Assembly (NCBI GenBank): GCA_003223935.1
Contig: QHXQ01000019.1
Coordinates: 1 to 64,000 of the forward strand
Length of the DNA: 64,000 bases
Origin: Acidobacteriota bacterium
Lineage (GTDB): Bacteria; Acidobacteriota; Blastocatellia; Pyrinomonadales; Pyrinomonadaceae
Reading direction: 5' to 3'
Shown: positions 52,129 through 60,587 of the stretch, one piece after another
Layout: each line of letters begins with the position of its first letter
How positions within the stretch are numbered: the first letter of the stretch is position 1
Notes under the pieces: model-generated
What the model was told of the DNA's origin: nothing
Databases searched by the model: none
The model's input: only the letters and a program-made list of their open reading frames with translations
Translations under genes and position numbers: made by a program

Positions 52129-54189
52129 TTAAGGCAGCGTCGGCGTTTCGACGATGACGTTGTTGGCGCGCAGTGTGGTTGAGGTGGCGCGTTGCAGATC
52201 GGCGAGCGCCTTGTTGTAGTCGGTCTGGGCGCGCAGTTCTTGATTGCGCGCGTTGACCAGTTCGTTCTCGCGTTGGAAGAGAATAAATGTGGTCGAGCGC
52301 CCGACTTGATACAAGCGCCGCTCACCCGCCAGTTGCAACTCTGCATTTTGCCGCGCCTCACGCGCCGTCAACACGGTCTGCCGCGCGGTCTCAACGGCCT
52401 GCGCTGCGTTGCGCACCTCAACTTCGATGCTCTGTTCCTGCAAGCGCGTCTGCGCTTCGATCTGATCGCGTTGGATACGCGCACCCGCAAGATTCGCTTG
52501 GGCGGTGCGATTGTGCAAAGGCAGTTGAATTGTCGCGCCGACGACGACGTTGCGCGTTTTGAAATTGAACAGATTCTGCAACGTCTGACCGTAGCCGCCG
52601 ATCACATCGGGCGAGACGCCGGATGATTGCACGGTGACGTTCGGGACGACGATGTTATCGGGCAAGCCTGCATCCAAACGCAGACGCCTGAGTTCGGCGA
52701 GCAGGAAGGCGTTGGCGTTCGTCGCCGGGTCGCCACTGATGAGCGGCACAAGCCCACTCGGCGAGTTAAGGCCGGGCGCGGGCGTGCCGGCGAGGCCCGT
52801 GGTCGAAAGCGTCGCCGTTAGATCAACGCGCGGTTTGGTCTGGTTTTTGAAATAGCTGATGTCTATGTCGTTAATCTCTCGCTGCAACGACTGGCGGCGC
52901 AACTCAGGGCGATTGGCGCGCGCCTCTGTGAGCGCAGCATTGAGATCGATGGGCGTCTCGTCAAACGTCGGCTGGTCGGTCGGCACGAGCGCCGCAGACC
53001 ATTCGGGCGCAAGCTGGTCTTTGAGGAGCAACTGCTTCAAAGTGTTCTCCGCGACGGAGACAAGTTGCGTGGCGCTCAAGAGCGCCGCGATGCGATTCGA
53101 CAACTCGGTCTGCACCTCTGCGCGTTGAAGCGGTGCGGCCGCGCCCGCCGCAACGCTCGCCTCCGTGCGCCGGAAATTCTCCTGCGCCAGCTTCACGTTC
53201 GCCATCTGATTCTCTTGATCTTTGAGGGCGAAGACCAAATCCCAGTAGGCGCGCTGCACCTGTTGGATCACATCAATCGTGCGGCGACGGAAGTCTGCAT
53301 CGGACTGTTCAAGCCGTTTGCGCTGGACGCGAATCTGATGCCGGTTGCCGTCAATCGAACGATTGCGGAAGAGCGGTTGCGTGAACTGTATGCCCTGATT
53401 GGCCGAGTAGAACGGATTGAGCGTCGTAAAGCGCGAGTTGGTGGTCTCGCGTGTGTTGTTGAAAAAATAAGTGTAGTTGCCGCCGCCGCGACTGAACTGC
53501 TTGTTGACTGAGAAGTCGTTGTTGATGTCGGTCGTCGTCACGGTCGAGCCTTGATTCGAACCGGCAAGCGTGCTCGACACAGGGCGCACGGAGTTGTTGA
53601 TCTGCGGCGTGTACTGGAACAGGGGATCGAAGACGCCTTCGAGCGCGCGCAGTTGCGTCTCGGCGAACTTCACATCGTCACGTGCAACCTGTATGTCGTT
53701 GTTATTTTCTAGCGCCCGCCGGATCGCTTCGTTGAGCGTGAGCGGCAGATTGTTGCCGCTCTCTACGCCGAGCCGTGTGAGTGGCGGGAGCGGCGGCACA
53801 GGGCGCGGCGTCGTGTCGGTTAACACGGGCGCGGCTTGCTCTAAGCCCGTCTCTGGCTGCTGTGTGGACGGCGTAGGCGACTCGATGGGCGTCGCGCTGG
53901 TCGTGGGCGTTTCACTTGGCGTCGGCTGTTGCGCCGCAGGCGGCAAGTTTGTACCGGGCGGCGCTTGCGGGTTGGGCCGCTCGACGCTCGGCGGTTGCGT
54001 CGGGTTCTGCGACGGGCGCGCTTGTTGCGGCACGTTGGGCTGTTGCTGCTGCGTGCCGGGCGGGCGCGTCGCATCTTGTTGCGCCGGATTCTGCGGCGTG
54101 GGCGCGGGCGTCTGGGCGAATGTGACCGCACACAGCGAGAGCCAGATGGTCGCGGTCTGCAAATGTGTGCGCAGGCGATGACTCGACAT
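52129..54189 (-). CDS. TolC-like outer membrane efflux protein
   Basis: 686 residues. A signal peptide (about 1-25) is followed by an unusual Pro/Gln/Thr-rich, low-complexity stretch of about 110 residues, then two outer-membrane efflux (OEP) repeats: LPLTLNEAIRRALENNNDIQVARDD opens the first, LNAALTEARANRPELRRQSLQ the second, and the long coiled coils end with RLYQVGRSTTFILFQREN and YNKALADLQRAT. It should form a trimeric channel-tunnel in the outer membrane serving an efflux pump or type I exporter that is not in the window. GAGGAG lies 12 nt upstream of the ATG. The low-complexity segment may span peptidoglycan or be a lineage feature. Confidence 0.92.
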   Translation of the reverse strand: MSSHRLRTHLQTATIWLSLCAVTFAQTPAPTPQNPAQQDATRPPGTQQQQPNVPQQARPSQNPTQPPSVERPNPQAPPGTNLPPAAQQPTPSETPTTSATPIESPTPSTQQPETGLEQAAPVLTDTTPRPVPPLPPLTRLGVESGNNLPLTLNEAIRRALENNNDIQVARDDVKFAETQLRALEGVFDPLFQYTPQINNSVRPVSSTLAGSNQGSTVTTTDINNDFSVNKQFSRGGGNYTYFFNNTRETTNSRFTTLNPFYSANQGIQFTQPLFRNRSIDGNRHQIRVQRKRLEQSDADFRRRTIDVIQQVQRAYWDLVFALKDQENQMANVKLAQENFRRTEASVAAGAAAPLQRAEVQTELSNRIAALLSATQLVSVAENTLKQLLLKDQLAPEWSAALVPTDQPTFDETPIDLNAALTEARANRPELRRQSLQREINDIDISYFKNQTKPRVDLTATLSTTGLAGTPAPGLNSPSGLVPLISGDPATNANAFLLAELRRLRLDAGLPDNIVVPNVTVQSSGVSPDVIGGYGQTLQNLFNFKTRNVVVGATIQLPLHNRTAQANLAGARIQRDQIEAQTRLQEQSIEVEVRNAAQAVETARQTVLTAREARQNAELQLAGERRLYQVGRSTTFILFQRENELVNARNQELRAQTDYNKALADLQRATSTTLRANNVIVETPTLP

Positions 54190-54635
54190 TAAAACTAAAA
54201 CTCCTCAGATAGAAGCGTTGGTGATCCAGAACCTGTCGGCGCAAATGATTTTAGCGTTGATGATAGAAGCGCGCCGCCGGTCTGTCCCTACTACGTCACG
54301 CTTGCGCGCGGAGTTTCAAATAAGCAAGCGATAGACCGCAGCCGAGCCGCGATTTATGGGCGAAAAATCGGTGCTTTGCGACTGAGGATAGTGCGTGCGT
54401 CGCAAATTCGTGAACGGCTGATCCCGTTTTCGGGAAACGTTGCGGGCGAGTTCCTTGACACTGACTGCGCGCGCACATTATCTTGCCGATCTTCAAGTCG
54501 CAATTAATTCTTTGCGCAAGTGAACGCGGGCGCGGGGCCGCGCCAGAGATGTGCCGCGTATGTGCGCACGCGAGTTTGAACGTGCCCGCGCCTGTGCGTG
54601 CTGATCATCAAAGAGGTTGAGGAGGCTGGTTTGAT
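54190..54635. other. 446-bp divergent intergenic region with the glycolytic promoter
   Basis: No convincing gene: the minus-strand open frame at 54296-54496 has no ribosome-binding site and no family character. The region separates the tolC-like gene from gap and carries the promoter noted at 54455. The 5' leader of gap would be about 145 nt; I see no recognisable riboswitch. Confidence 0.6.
54455..54484 (+). promoter_or_regulatory. Candidate sigma-70 promoter of gap-pgk-tpiA-secG
   Basis: A consensus TTGACA at 54455-54460 is followed after 18 bp by TATCTT (54479-54484). It is the best match in the long gap upstream of gap; the -10 is only moderate. Confidence 0.5.
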
Positions 54636-55643
54636 ATGGCTGTGAAAGTCGGCATCAATGGTTTCGGACGCATCGGGCGCAACATCCTGCGCGCCAGTCT
54701 CGGCGACACAGAAATTGATTTCGTCGCCGTCAACGACATCACCGACACGCGGACGCTTGCGCACCTGTTGAAATACGACTCAGTGCTCGGCAATCTCGAA
54801 CACGAGATCAAAGCGAGCGAGAACGGCATCACGGTCGAAGGTAACGAACTGCGCGTCTTCTCTGTGCGCGACCCGGCGGCGATCCCTTGGGATGAGGTCG
54901 GCGCAGAGGTGGTCATCGAGTCAACGGGTCTCTTCACGAAAGCCGAAGACGCGCGCAAACATCTGCGCGGTTCAGTCAAGAAGGTAATCATCAGCGCACC
55001 TGCGAAGAACGAAGACATCACCATCGTGCTCGGTGTCAACGAGCACGCTTACGACCCGGCGACGCACAACGTCATCTCGAACGCCTCCTGCACGACCAAC
55101 TGTCTCGCGCCCGTCGCCAAAGTCATTCATCAAAATTTTGGCATACGCTCGGCGCAGATGACGACGATCCACTCGTACACGAACGATCAGCAACTGCTCG
55201 ATCTGCCGCACAAGGATTTGCGCCGCGCGCGCGCCGCCGCGCTCTCGATGATCCCGACCTCGACCGGCGCGGCCAAAGCCGTCGCGCTCGTGCTGCCGGA
55301 ACTCAAGGGCAAGTTTGACGGCATCAGTGTGCGCGTGCCGACGCCGAACGTCTCGCTCGTTGATGTGGTGATGGAAGTTGAGCGCGAGACGACGACCGAC
55401 GAGGTCAACACCGCGTTGAAAAACGCCGCCAACGAAGAACTGCGCGGCATCCTCGCCTTCTCCGAAGAGCCGCTCGTCTCGGTTGACTTCCGCAAGAACG
55501 ACAACTCGTCCATCGTGGACGCAGAGTACACCAAAGTCATTAACGGCAATCTCATCAAAGTGCTCTCTTGGTACGACAACGAATGGGGCTACTCCTGCCG
55601 CGTCCGCGACCTAGTCAAGTACATCGCGGGGAAAGGACTGTAA
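54636..55643 (+). CDS. gap: Glyceraldehyde-3-phosphate dehydrogenase
   Basis: 335 residues. Oxidises and phosphorylates glyceraldehyde-3-P, or the reverse in gluconeogenesis. NAD motif GINGFGRIGRN lies at residues 6-16, the NDITD acidic turn at 33-37 favours NAD over NADP, the catalytic cysteine is C152 in SNASCTTNCLAP and its partner is H179 in TTIHSYTNDQ. Ribosome-binding site GAGGAGG lies about 11 nt upstream. It heads a gap-pgk-tpiA-secG run, the classic lower-glycolysis operon order. Confidence 0.97.
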   Translation: MAVKVGINGFGRIGRNILRASLGDTEIDFVAVNDITDTRTLAHLLKYDSVLGNLEHEIKASENGITVEGNELRVFSVRDPAAIPWDEVGAEVVIESTGLFTKAEDARKHLRGSVKKVIISAPAKNEDITIVLGVNEHAYDPATHNVISNASCTTNCLAPVAKVIHQNFGIRSAQMTTIHSYTNDQQLLDLPHKDLRRARAAALSMIPTSTGAAKAVALVLPELKGKFDGISVRVPTPNVSLVDVVMEVERETTTDEVNTALKNAANEELRGILAFSEEPLVSVDFRKNDNSSIVDAEYTKVINGNLIKVLSWYDNEWGYSCRVRDLVKYIAGKGL

Positions 55644-55646
55644 AAA

Positions 55647-55695
55647 CAGTGACGAGTGACGAATTCAAAACCGTCTGGCTCTTCACTTGTCACTG
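55647..55695. repeat. Short inverted repeat of GTGACGA heptamers between gap and pgk
   Basis: The left arm CAGTGACGAGTGACGAA (55647-55663) has two tandem 7-mers; the right arm TTCACTTGTCACTG (55682-55695) is its imperfect complement. It starts 4 bp after the gap stop and ends 6 bp before the pgk ATG. Confidence 0.65.
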
Positions 55696-55701
55696 CTTTC
55701 T

Positions 55702-56901
55702 ATGAAGCTATCGATCAAAGACCTCGATCTGAACGGCAAGCGCGTCTTTGTGCGTGTGGATTTCAACGTGCCGATCAAGGATGGCAAGGTGACGGACGAC
55801 ACGCGGATTCGCGCGGCGCTGCCGACGATTCAGTATGCGACCAGTCAAGGCGCGCGCGTGATTCTCGCGTCGCACTTGGGCCGGCCCAAAGGCGAGCGCG
55901 TGGAGAAGCTCAGTCTGCGGCCGGTGGCTGAGCATCTATCGGAGTTGTTGGGCCAGCCCGTCGCGTTCGCGGAGGATTGCATCGGCGAGGCGGCGCGGGC
56001 GCAGGTCGAGAAGTTGCAAGATGGCGATGTGTTGTTGCTTGAGAATCTGCGTTTCCATCCTGAAGAAGAGAAGAACGACGAAGGGTTCGCGCGCGCGCTT
56101 GCTTCCTTGTGCGACGTGTATGTGAACGACGCTTTCGGCGCGGCGCATCGGGCGCATGCTTCGACCGCAGGGATTACGAAATTTGTTGCGCAAGCTGCGG
56201 CGGGCTTATTGATGCAGCAGGAGCTTGATTATCTCGGCCGCGTCATCAACAACCCTGAGCATCCGTTCGTCGCCATACTCGGCGGCGCGAAAGTGTCTGA
56301 CAAGATCGCTGTGATTGAAGCACTCATCGCGCGCAAAGTTGATCGGCTGCTCATCGGCGGCGCGATGGCTTACACATTTTTCAAGGCGCAAGGGTTCACC
56401 GTCGGCAAGTCACTCGTTGAAGACGACAAACTGGAGACGGCGCGCGAGATCATGCAGCGCGCCGAGAGTGCGGGCGTCGAGTTGTTGTTGCCAACCGATC
56501 ACGTCGTCGTGGACAGCTACGATCCGCTCAAGTCGAAGAAGACGATCCCGATTGAGTTCACCAACGCGGGCCACGTCGGCGTGGATATAGGCATCGAAAC
56601 CATCGCGCATTTCGCGCGCGCCTTGCAGGATGCGAAGACCGTCATCTGGAACGGCCCGATGGGTATCTTTGAAGAGAAAGAGTTGGGCTTCGATGAAGGC
56701 ACAGTCGGCGTCGCGCGCGCCGTCGCAGAAGCGGCCGACCGAGGTGCGACCGTCATCGTCGGCGGCGGTGATTCAGTCGCCGCCGTCACACAGGCCGGCG
56801 TCGCCGACCGCATCACGCACATCTCCACCGGCGGCGGCGCAACGCTCGAATTCTTAGCGGGCGACGAACTGCCGGGCGTTGCTGCATTGAACGACAAATG
56901 A
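55702..56901 (+). CDS. pgk: Phosphoglycerate kinase
   Basis: 399 residues from ATG 55702 (the frame opens at 55687 inside the inverted repeat). Transfers phosphate between 1,3-bisphosphoglycerate and ADP. Motifs are [18 protein letters not shown] near the N-terminus, SHLGRPKGE, the long [40 protein letters not shown], and the C-terminal nucleotide loop [14 protein letters not shown]. All are canonical. Spacing to tpiA is 87 bp and includes another word-repeat palindrome. Confidence 0.97.
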   Translation: MKLSIKDLDLNGKRVFVRVDFNVPIKDGKVTDDTRIRAALPTIQYATSQGARVILASHLGRPKGERVEKLSLRPVAEHLSELLGQPVAFAEDCIGEAARAQVEKLQDGDVLLLENLRFHPEEEKNDEGFARALASLCDVYVNDAFGAAHRAHASTAGITKFVAQAAAGLLMQQELDYLGRVINNPEHPFVAILGGAKVSDKIAVIEALIARKVDRLLIGGAMAYTFFKAQGFTVGKSLVEDDKLETAREIMQRAESAGVELLLPTDHVVVDSYDPLKSKKTIPIEFTNAGHVGVDIGIETIAHFARALQDAKTVIWNGPMGIFEEKELGFDEGTVGVARAVAEAADRGATVIVGGGDSVAAVTQAGVADRITHISTGGGATLEFLAGDELPGVAALNDK

Positions 56902-56905
56902 AGAG

Positions 56906-56985
56906 GGCAGAGGTTAGAGGTCAGAGGTCAGCTAAAACAAAAGCCGATTTCACTGATCTCTAACCTCTAACCTCTAACCTCTGCC
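56906..56985. repeat. Inverted repeat of AGAGGTY heptamers between pgk and tpiA
   Basis: Arms 56906-56931 and 56960-56985 (26 bp, two mismatches) consist of tandem AGAGGTY words; one more word extends the right arm inwards. Same family as 19211-19279, 37 kb away in the suf operon. Confidence 0.8.
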
Positions 56986-56988
56986 TTT

Positions 56989-57747
56989 ATGCGTAAACCG
57001 ATCATCGCCGGTAACTGGAAGATGTATAAATTGGTCGCAGAGTCAGTGGCGACCGCGCTCGCGCTTCGTCCGCTCGTGGCGAATGCGAATCACTGCGAAG
57101 TGATTATCGCGCCGCCGTTCACATCGTTGAAGACGGTGGCGGACAGGCTCGAAGGCTCGAACATCAAGGTCGCCGGGCAGAACTGTTCGACCGAGTTAAA
57201 GCACGGCGCGCACACGGGCGAGATCGCGGCCGACATGCTACGCGACGTGGGCTGCACGCACGTCATCATCGGCCACAGCGAGCGGCGACATCTCTACGCC
57301 GAGACCGATTCGATGGTCAATCATAAAACGCAGGCTGCGTTGGCGGCCGGTTTGACTGTGATTTTGTGCGTCGGCGAGACGTTGGCGCAGCGCGAAGCGG
57401 GGCATGCGGAGCCGGTCGTGCGCGGGCAGTTGGAGGGCGGTTTGCGCGGTTTGACATCAAACGATCTCGCCCGTATCATCGTGGCCTACGAGCCTGTCTG
57501 GGCCATCGGCACCGGGCACACTGCGACGCCGGAGCAAGCGCAGGAAATGCATGCGTTTATCCGGCGCGTTTTCGCGGAGAGGCACAACGAGGACGCAGCC
57601 GAGGTGTTACGCATCCTCTATGGCGGCTCGGTTAAGCCCGACAACGTCGTGGGCTTGATGGAGCAGACGGACTTAGACGGCGCGCTCGTCGGCGGTGCAA
57701 GTTTGGACGCCGAGACGTTCGCGCAGATCGTGCATTTCAATCTTTGA
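56989..57747 (+). CDS. tpiA: Triosephosphate isomerase
   Basis: 252 residues. Interconverts glyceraldehyde-3-P and dihydroxyacetone-P. The N-terminal AGNWKMYK holds catalytic Lys11, [15 protein letters not shown] carries the electrophilic histidine, [11 protein letters not shown] the catalytic glutamate with loop 6, and YGGSVKPDN plus LVGGASLD the phosphate-binding loops. It begins 3 bp after the inverted repeat, with no obvious ribosome-binding site besides repeat sequence (CTCTGCC...), so translation may depend on the hairpin or on coupling. Confidence 0.97.
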   Translation: MRKPIIAGNWKMYKLVAESVATALALRPLVANANHCEVIIAPPFTSLKTVADRLEGSNIKVAGQNCSTELKHGAHTGEIAADMLRDVGCTHVIIGHSERRHLYAETDSMVNHKTQAALAAGLTVILCVGETLAQREAGHAEPVVRGQLEGGLRGLTSNDLARIIVAYEPVWAIGTGHTATPEQAQEMHAFIRRVFAERHNEDAAEVLRILYGGSVKPDNVVGLMEQTDLDGALVGGASLDAETFAQIVHFNL

Positions 57748-57772
57748 GTTTGAGCTTAAGAGGACTTAAGTT

Positions 57773-58198
57773 TTGCTAGTCTATTTATTATACGGGCTGT
57801 TCATCCTCGCATGTCTCGTGATGATCATCTCGGTCTTGTTGCAACCGGGCAAATCTGACGCGGGCGCGCTCTTCACCAGTTCGGTGTCGAGCGCAGCCTT
57901 CGGCCCGCGCGGCACGCAGACGTTGCTCGCCAAGATCACCATCGCGGCGGCGGCCATCTTCATGTTGGTCGCACTGATGCTCTCGTTGCCTGCGCTCACA
58001 GGCTCGCGCTCCGTGCTGCAATCAACGCAGGCCGAACCGACGCCGACACCCGCGCCGGTCGCACCTGCGACACCGCAACCGACCATCGCGCCCGTCGCCG
58101 TGCCTGCGACCAACGTGAACGCGAACGCGAACACCGCGCCCGCGAGCAACACGAACACAACGAAGAACGCGAACGACAAGTCGCAGCCGAAGAAGTGA
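57773..58198 (+). CDS. secG: Protein translocase subunit SecG with extended tail
   Basis: 141 residues from TTG 57773 (AGAGGA upstream). SecG is the small SecYEG subunit that helps preprotein translocation. Two membrane helices (about 2-22 and 53-73) flank the conserved LLQPGKSDAGALF and SAAFGPRGTQTLLAKIT. The remaining 60 residues are a Pro/Ala/Thr then Asn/Lys-rich tail, longer than in typical SecG of 75-110 residues. Position after tpiA is common in several phyla. Confidence 0.92.
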   Translation: MLVYLLYGLFILACLVMIISVLLQPGKSDAGALFTSSVSSAAFGPRGTQTLLAKITIAAAAIFMLVALMLSLPALTGSRSVLQSTQAEPTPTPAPVAPATPQPTIAPVAVPATNVNANANTAPASNTNTTKNANDKSQPKK

Positions 58199-58266
58199 AG
58201 AGATAGAGCAGACCGTTCGCGTGGGCGACGCTACAATAGCAGCCGCGCTGTTTGATAAATTAAGTC

Positions 58267-58348
58267 TGGGGATGTGGCGGAACTGGTAGACGCGCACGTT
58301 TGAGGGGCGTGTGGGGCAACCCGTGTCAGTTCGATTCTGACCATCCCC
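58267..58348 (+). tRNA. tRNA-Leu (anticodon GAG)
   Basis: 82 nt. Acceptor stem GGGGATG pairs with CATCCCC (58341-58347) with discriminator A. The anticodon stem CACGT/GCGTG closes the loop TTGAGGG, giving anticodon GAG, which reads CUC and CUU. The long variable arm (TGGGGCAACCCG) marks a class II tRNA, and the T arm is GTCAG-TTCGATT-CTGAC. CCA is not encoded. TACAAT at 58232-58237 could be its -10 box, but no -35 is clear. Confidence 0.95.
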
Positions 58349-58405
58349 ATTAAAATTTTGCTGCCGAGTATGCGCGATAATTCGCGGCTCAGCAGGCAAG
58401 CGATG

Positions 58406-58442
58406 CGGCAAGCGGTTTGTTTCAACTGCTTGCCGATTTTTT
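58406..58442 (+). terminator. Strong intrinsic terminator after tRNA-Leu
   Basis: CGGCAAGCGGTT (58406-58417) pairs with AACTGCTTGCCG (58424-58435), 12 bp with one G-U pair and a 6-nt loop, followed by A and six Ts. It lies 57 bp after the tRNA and should end transcription from the tRNA and possibly the glycolytic operon. Confidence 0.9.
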
Positions 58443-58539
58443 ATCTCCGGTGCGCGAGCGCAAACCGATGCTTCTTGTTGTGAGCGGCTTGCGACCCTGC
58501 TAAACTCCCGCCAGCCTGTCTCGTCTTGCGCGTGCTCTG

Positions 58540-59706
58540 ATGAAGAAAAGATCGAGAAGTAGATGGATGTTACGACGCTATGCGCTTGCATGGGCGTTCG
58601 TGTTAGTTGTGCCTGCTTGGGTGGCCGCACAGTCGCCCGATCTCAATCTACCGACGCCGGTTGGCACAAACGAAATTGAAGGGCGCATTGTGCCGCGCGA
58701 CCTCGGCGACTCGCGCCTGACCAGCCACTTCTACACGTTCAACGGCACGCAGGGCGACCTAGTGCTCACAATCGAGAGCAACAATCTTGACGGCGCAATC
58801 GATCTATTTCTCACCAATGGCTTGCGCCCGCTCACGCAGATCACGCTCTATGGCGGCATCGGCGCGCTCAACGTAACGAAGTCGGTCTTTCTGCGCAAAG
58901 AAGAAGCGCTCGTGCTGCGTGTGCAGGCGCGCACGCCGAATGATACGGACGGCACATATCGCATCCGGCTCGGCGGCACGTTTCAGCCAGTCGCTAATGT
59001 CGCGGCCAATACGCCCGCACAAACGGAGAACGCCGCCGCGAATCGTCCGCCCGCAAGGTCGTCGGGCAGAAACCTACATCGCGTGAACGCGGTCGGCGCG
59101 CGTATCGAAGAGCCTGAGCCGAAGGCCGAAACGAACGAGAAGGAAGCGAAGACGGAAACGCCAGCCAGCGATTCAAGCACAACGCCGCGAGCTACTACAA
59201 CTCGAACCAGACCGACCCGTCGCGGTCGGCCTGCGGCGCGTACCACGACGGCGCGTAAGCCCACGCCTGCGCCCGTAGAGTCAAACAAAACCGAGACCAC
59301 TAAGACTGAGACGGCAGAGACGAGTGCGCCAACCGAAAGCACGAGCACGCCGACAGAGACCGCGACCGCTGCGCCAACGCCGGCCAAGCCTGCGCCGACA
59401 CGTAACACGCGCACGGCCCGCAGGCGCAACGCTCGTACCCCACGCACTGGTCAGACGGCGCAGCGCACTAACGAGCCGGCAAATGAGACAACGCCCGCGC
59501 CGGCGAACGGCGGAGCCGTCGCAGCACCGCAGATTGGCGCGACACGTCTCGTCATCGAGATTAAAGATGGCACGAAGGTCGAGCATGATATGAACGAAGT
59601 GGGCCGCGTCACGGTGGTTAATCAACTGATCGTAGTCGTGCTCAAGAACGGACGCATCGAGCGTTATCCTTTGACCAACGTGCTGCGTATGGCCATCGAG
59701 CCATGA
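58540..59706 (+). CDS. Secreted protein with PPC-like domain and low-complexity linker
   Basis: 388 residues. A signal peptide (about 10-31, ending AWVAAQ) leads to a beta-rich domain (about 40-150; GTNEIEGRIVPRDLGDSRLTSHFYTFNGTQGDLVLTIE, cut here for length) that resembles bacterial pre-peptidase C-terminal (PPC) domains. Residues about 155-325 are a Thr/Pro/Lys/Ala-rich linker with no fold. The last 60 residues form a compact beta domain (TRLVIEIKDGTKVEHDMNEV, then IVVVLKNGRIERYP). No catalytic motif is visible; a surface-binding or envelope role is likely. I do not recognise a named family for the whole protein. Confidence 0.72.
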   Translation: MKKRSRSRWMLRRYALAWAFVLVVPAWVAAQSPDLNLPTPVGTNEIEGRIVPRDLGDSRLTSHFYTFNGTQGDLVLTIESNNLDGAIDLFLTNGLRPLTQITLYGGIGALNVTKSVFLRKEEALVLRVQARTPNDTDGTYRIRLGGTFQPVANVAANTPAQTENAAANRPPARSSGRNLHRVNAVGARIEEPEPKAETNEKEAKTETPASDSSTTPRATTTRTRPTRRGRPAARTTTARKPTPAPVESNKTETTKTETAETSAPTESTSTPTETATAAPTPAKPAPTRNTRTARRRNARTPRTGQTAQRTNEPANETTPAPANGGAVAAPQIGATRLVIEIKDGTKVEHDMNEVGRVTVVNQLIVVVLKNGRIERYPLTNVLRMAIEP

Positions 59707-59751
59707 ACAGATCGCTCGCAGCACAAAATCATCTTCGAGCAGGGAACAGGG

Positions 59752-60564
59752 ATGTCAGCCAACATCAATCAAGAGCAGAGTGCACCGCAACGTCTGCGCG
59801 GGCGGCGGGCGCTAGTGACCGGTGCGAATAGCGGCATCGGGCGCACGATTGCGCTGCGGCTGGCGCGTGAAGGCGCGGCCGTTGCGATCAACTTTGTCAA
59901 GAATCCAGCCGAAGCCGACGAGATGGTGCAAGAGATCGTTGCGCAGGGCGGACGCGCCATCGCCGTGCAAGCCGACATATCGAACGAGCAACAGGTTGAT
60001 GCGATGTTTGAGCGCGCGCGCGCAGAGTTCGGCGGCATTGATGCGCTCGTCAATAATGCGGGTTTTGAAACGCAGCACCCGATCCTTGAGATGCCTGCGG
60101 ACGCTTGGCGCAAAGTGCTCGACGTTGATCTGACCGGCGCGTTTCTGTGCGCACAGAGAGCCGCACGGCAGATGGTCGAAGCAAAGACGGGCGGCGCAAT
60201 CGTCAACATCTCTTCGGTGCACAACGTCATCCCTTGGGGCGGATTCGCGCACTACTGCGCCGCCAAGGCCGGTCTCGACATGTTGACGAAGACGATGGCG
60301 CTTGAGCTTGCGACCGAACGCGTGCGCGTGAACTCCGTCGCGCCGGGTGCGATTCAGACGCCGATCAATCAAAACGTCTGGGGCGACCCGGCGATGTTGC
60401 AAGACCTCTTGCGCAAAATTCCCTCCGAGCGTATGGGGCAGACCGAAGAGGTCGCCGCGTGCGTCGCCTTCCTCTGCTCGGACGAAGCGAGCTACGTCAC
60501 CGGCGCAATCCTCTACGTTGACGGCGGCATGACGCTCTATCCCGAATTCCGGCACGGTGGTTAG
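59752..60564 (+). CDS. SDR-family oxidoreductase (glucose 1-dehydrogenase-like)
   Basis: 270 residues, classical short-chain dehydrogenase. Cofactor motif [16 protein letters not shown] lies at about residues 23-38, the NNAG motif at about 101-104, the catalytic serine in [15 protein letters not shown], and the YxxxK pair in [14 protein letters not shown]. The end [16 protein letters not shown] is typical of glucose-1-dehydrogenase-like members. The substrate cannot be deduced. It lies 23 bp before the chelatase gene on the same strand and may be co-transcribed with it. Confidence 0.88.
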   Translation: MSANINQEQSAPQRLRGRRALVTGANSGIGRTIALRLAREGAAVAINFVKNPAEADEMVQEIVAQGGRAIAVQADISNEQQVDAMFERARAEFGGIDALVNNAGFETQHPILEMPADAWRKVLDVDLTGAFLCAQRAARQMVEAKTGGAIVNISSVHNVIPWGGFAHYCAAKAGLDMLTKTMALELATERVRVNSVAPGAIQTPINQNVWGDPAMLQDLLRKIPSERMGQTEEVAACVAFLCSDEASYVTGAILYVDGGMTLYPEFRHGG

Positions 60565-60587
60565 CAAAATATTTTCGATCGTTCACG

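Noticed and set aside
54296-54496. 66-residue minus-strand open frame upstream of gap
   Set aside because: No ribosome-binding site, no recognisable fold and an unlikely composition; it lies across the presumed regulatory region.
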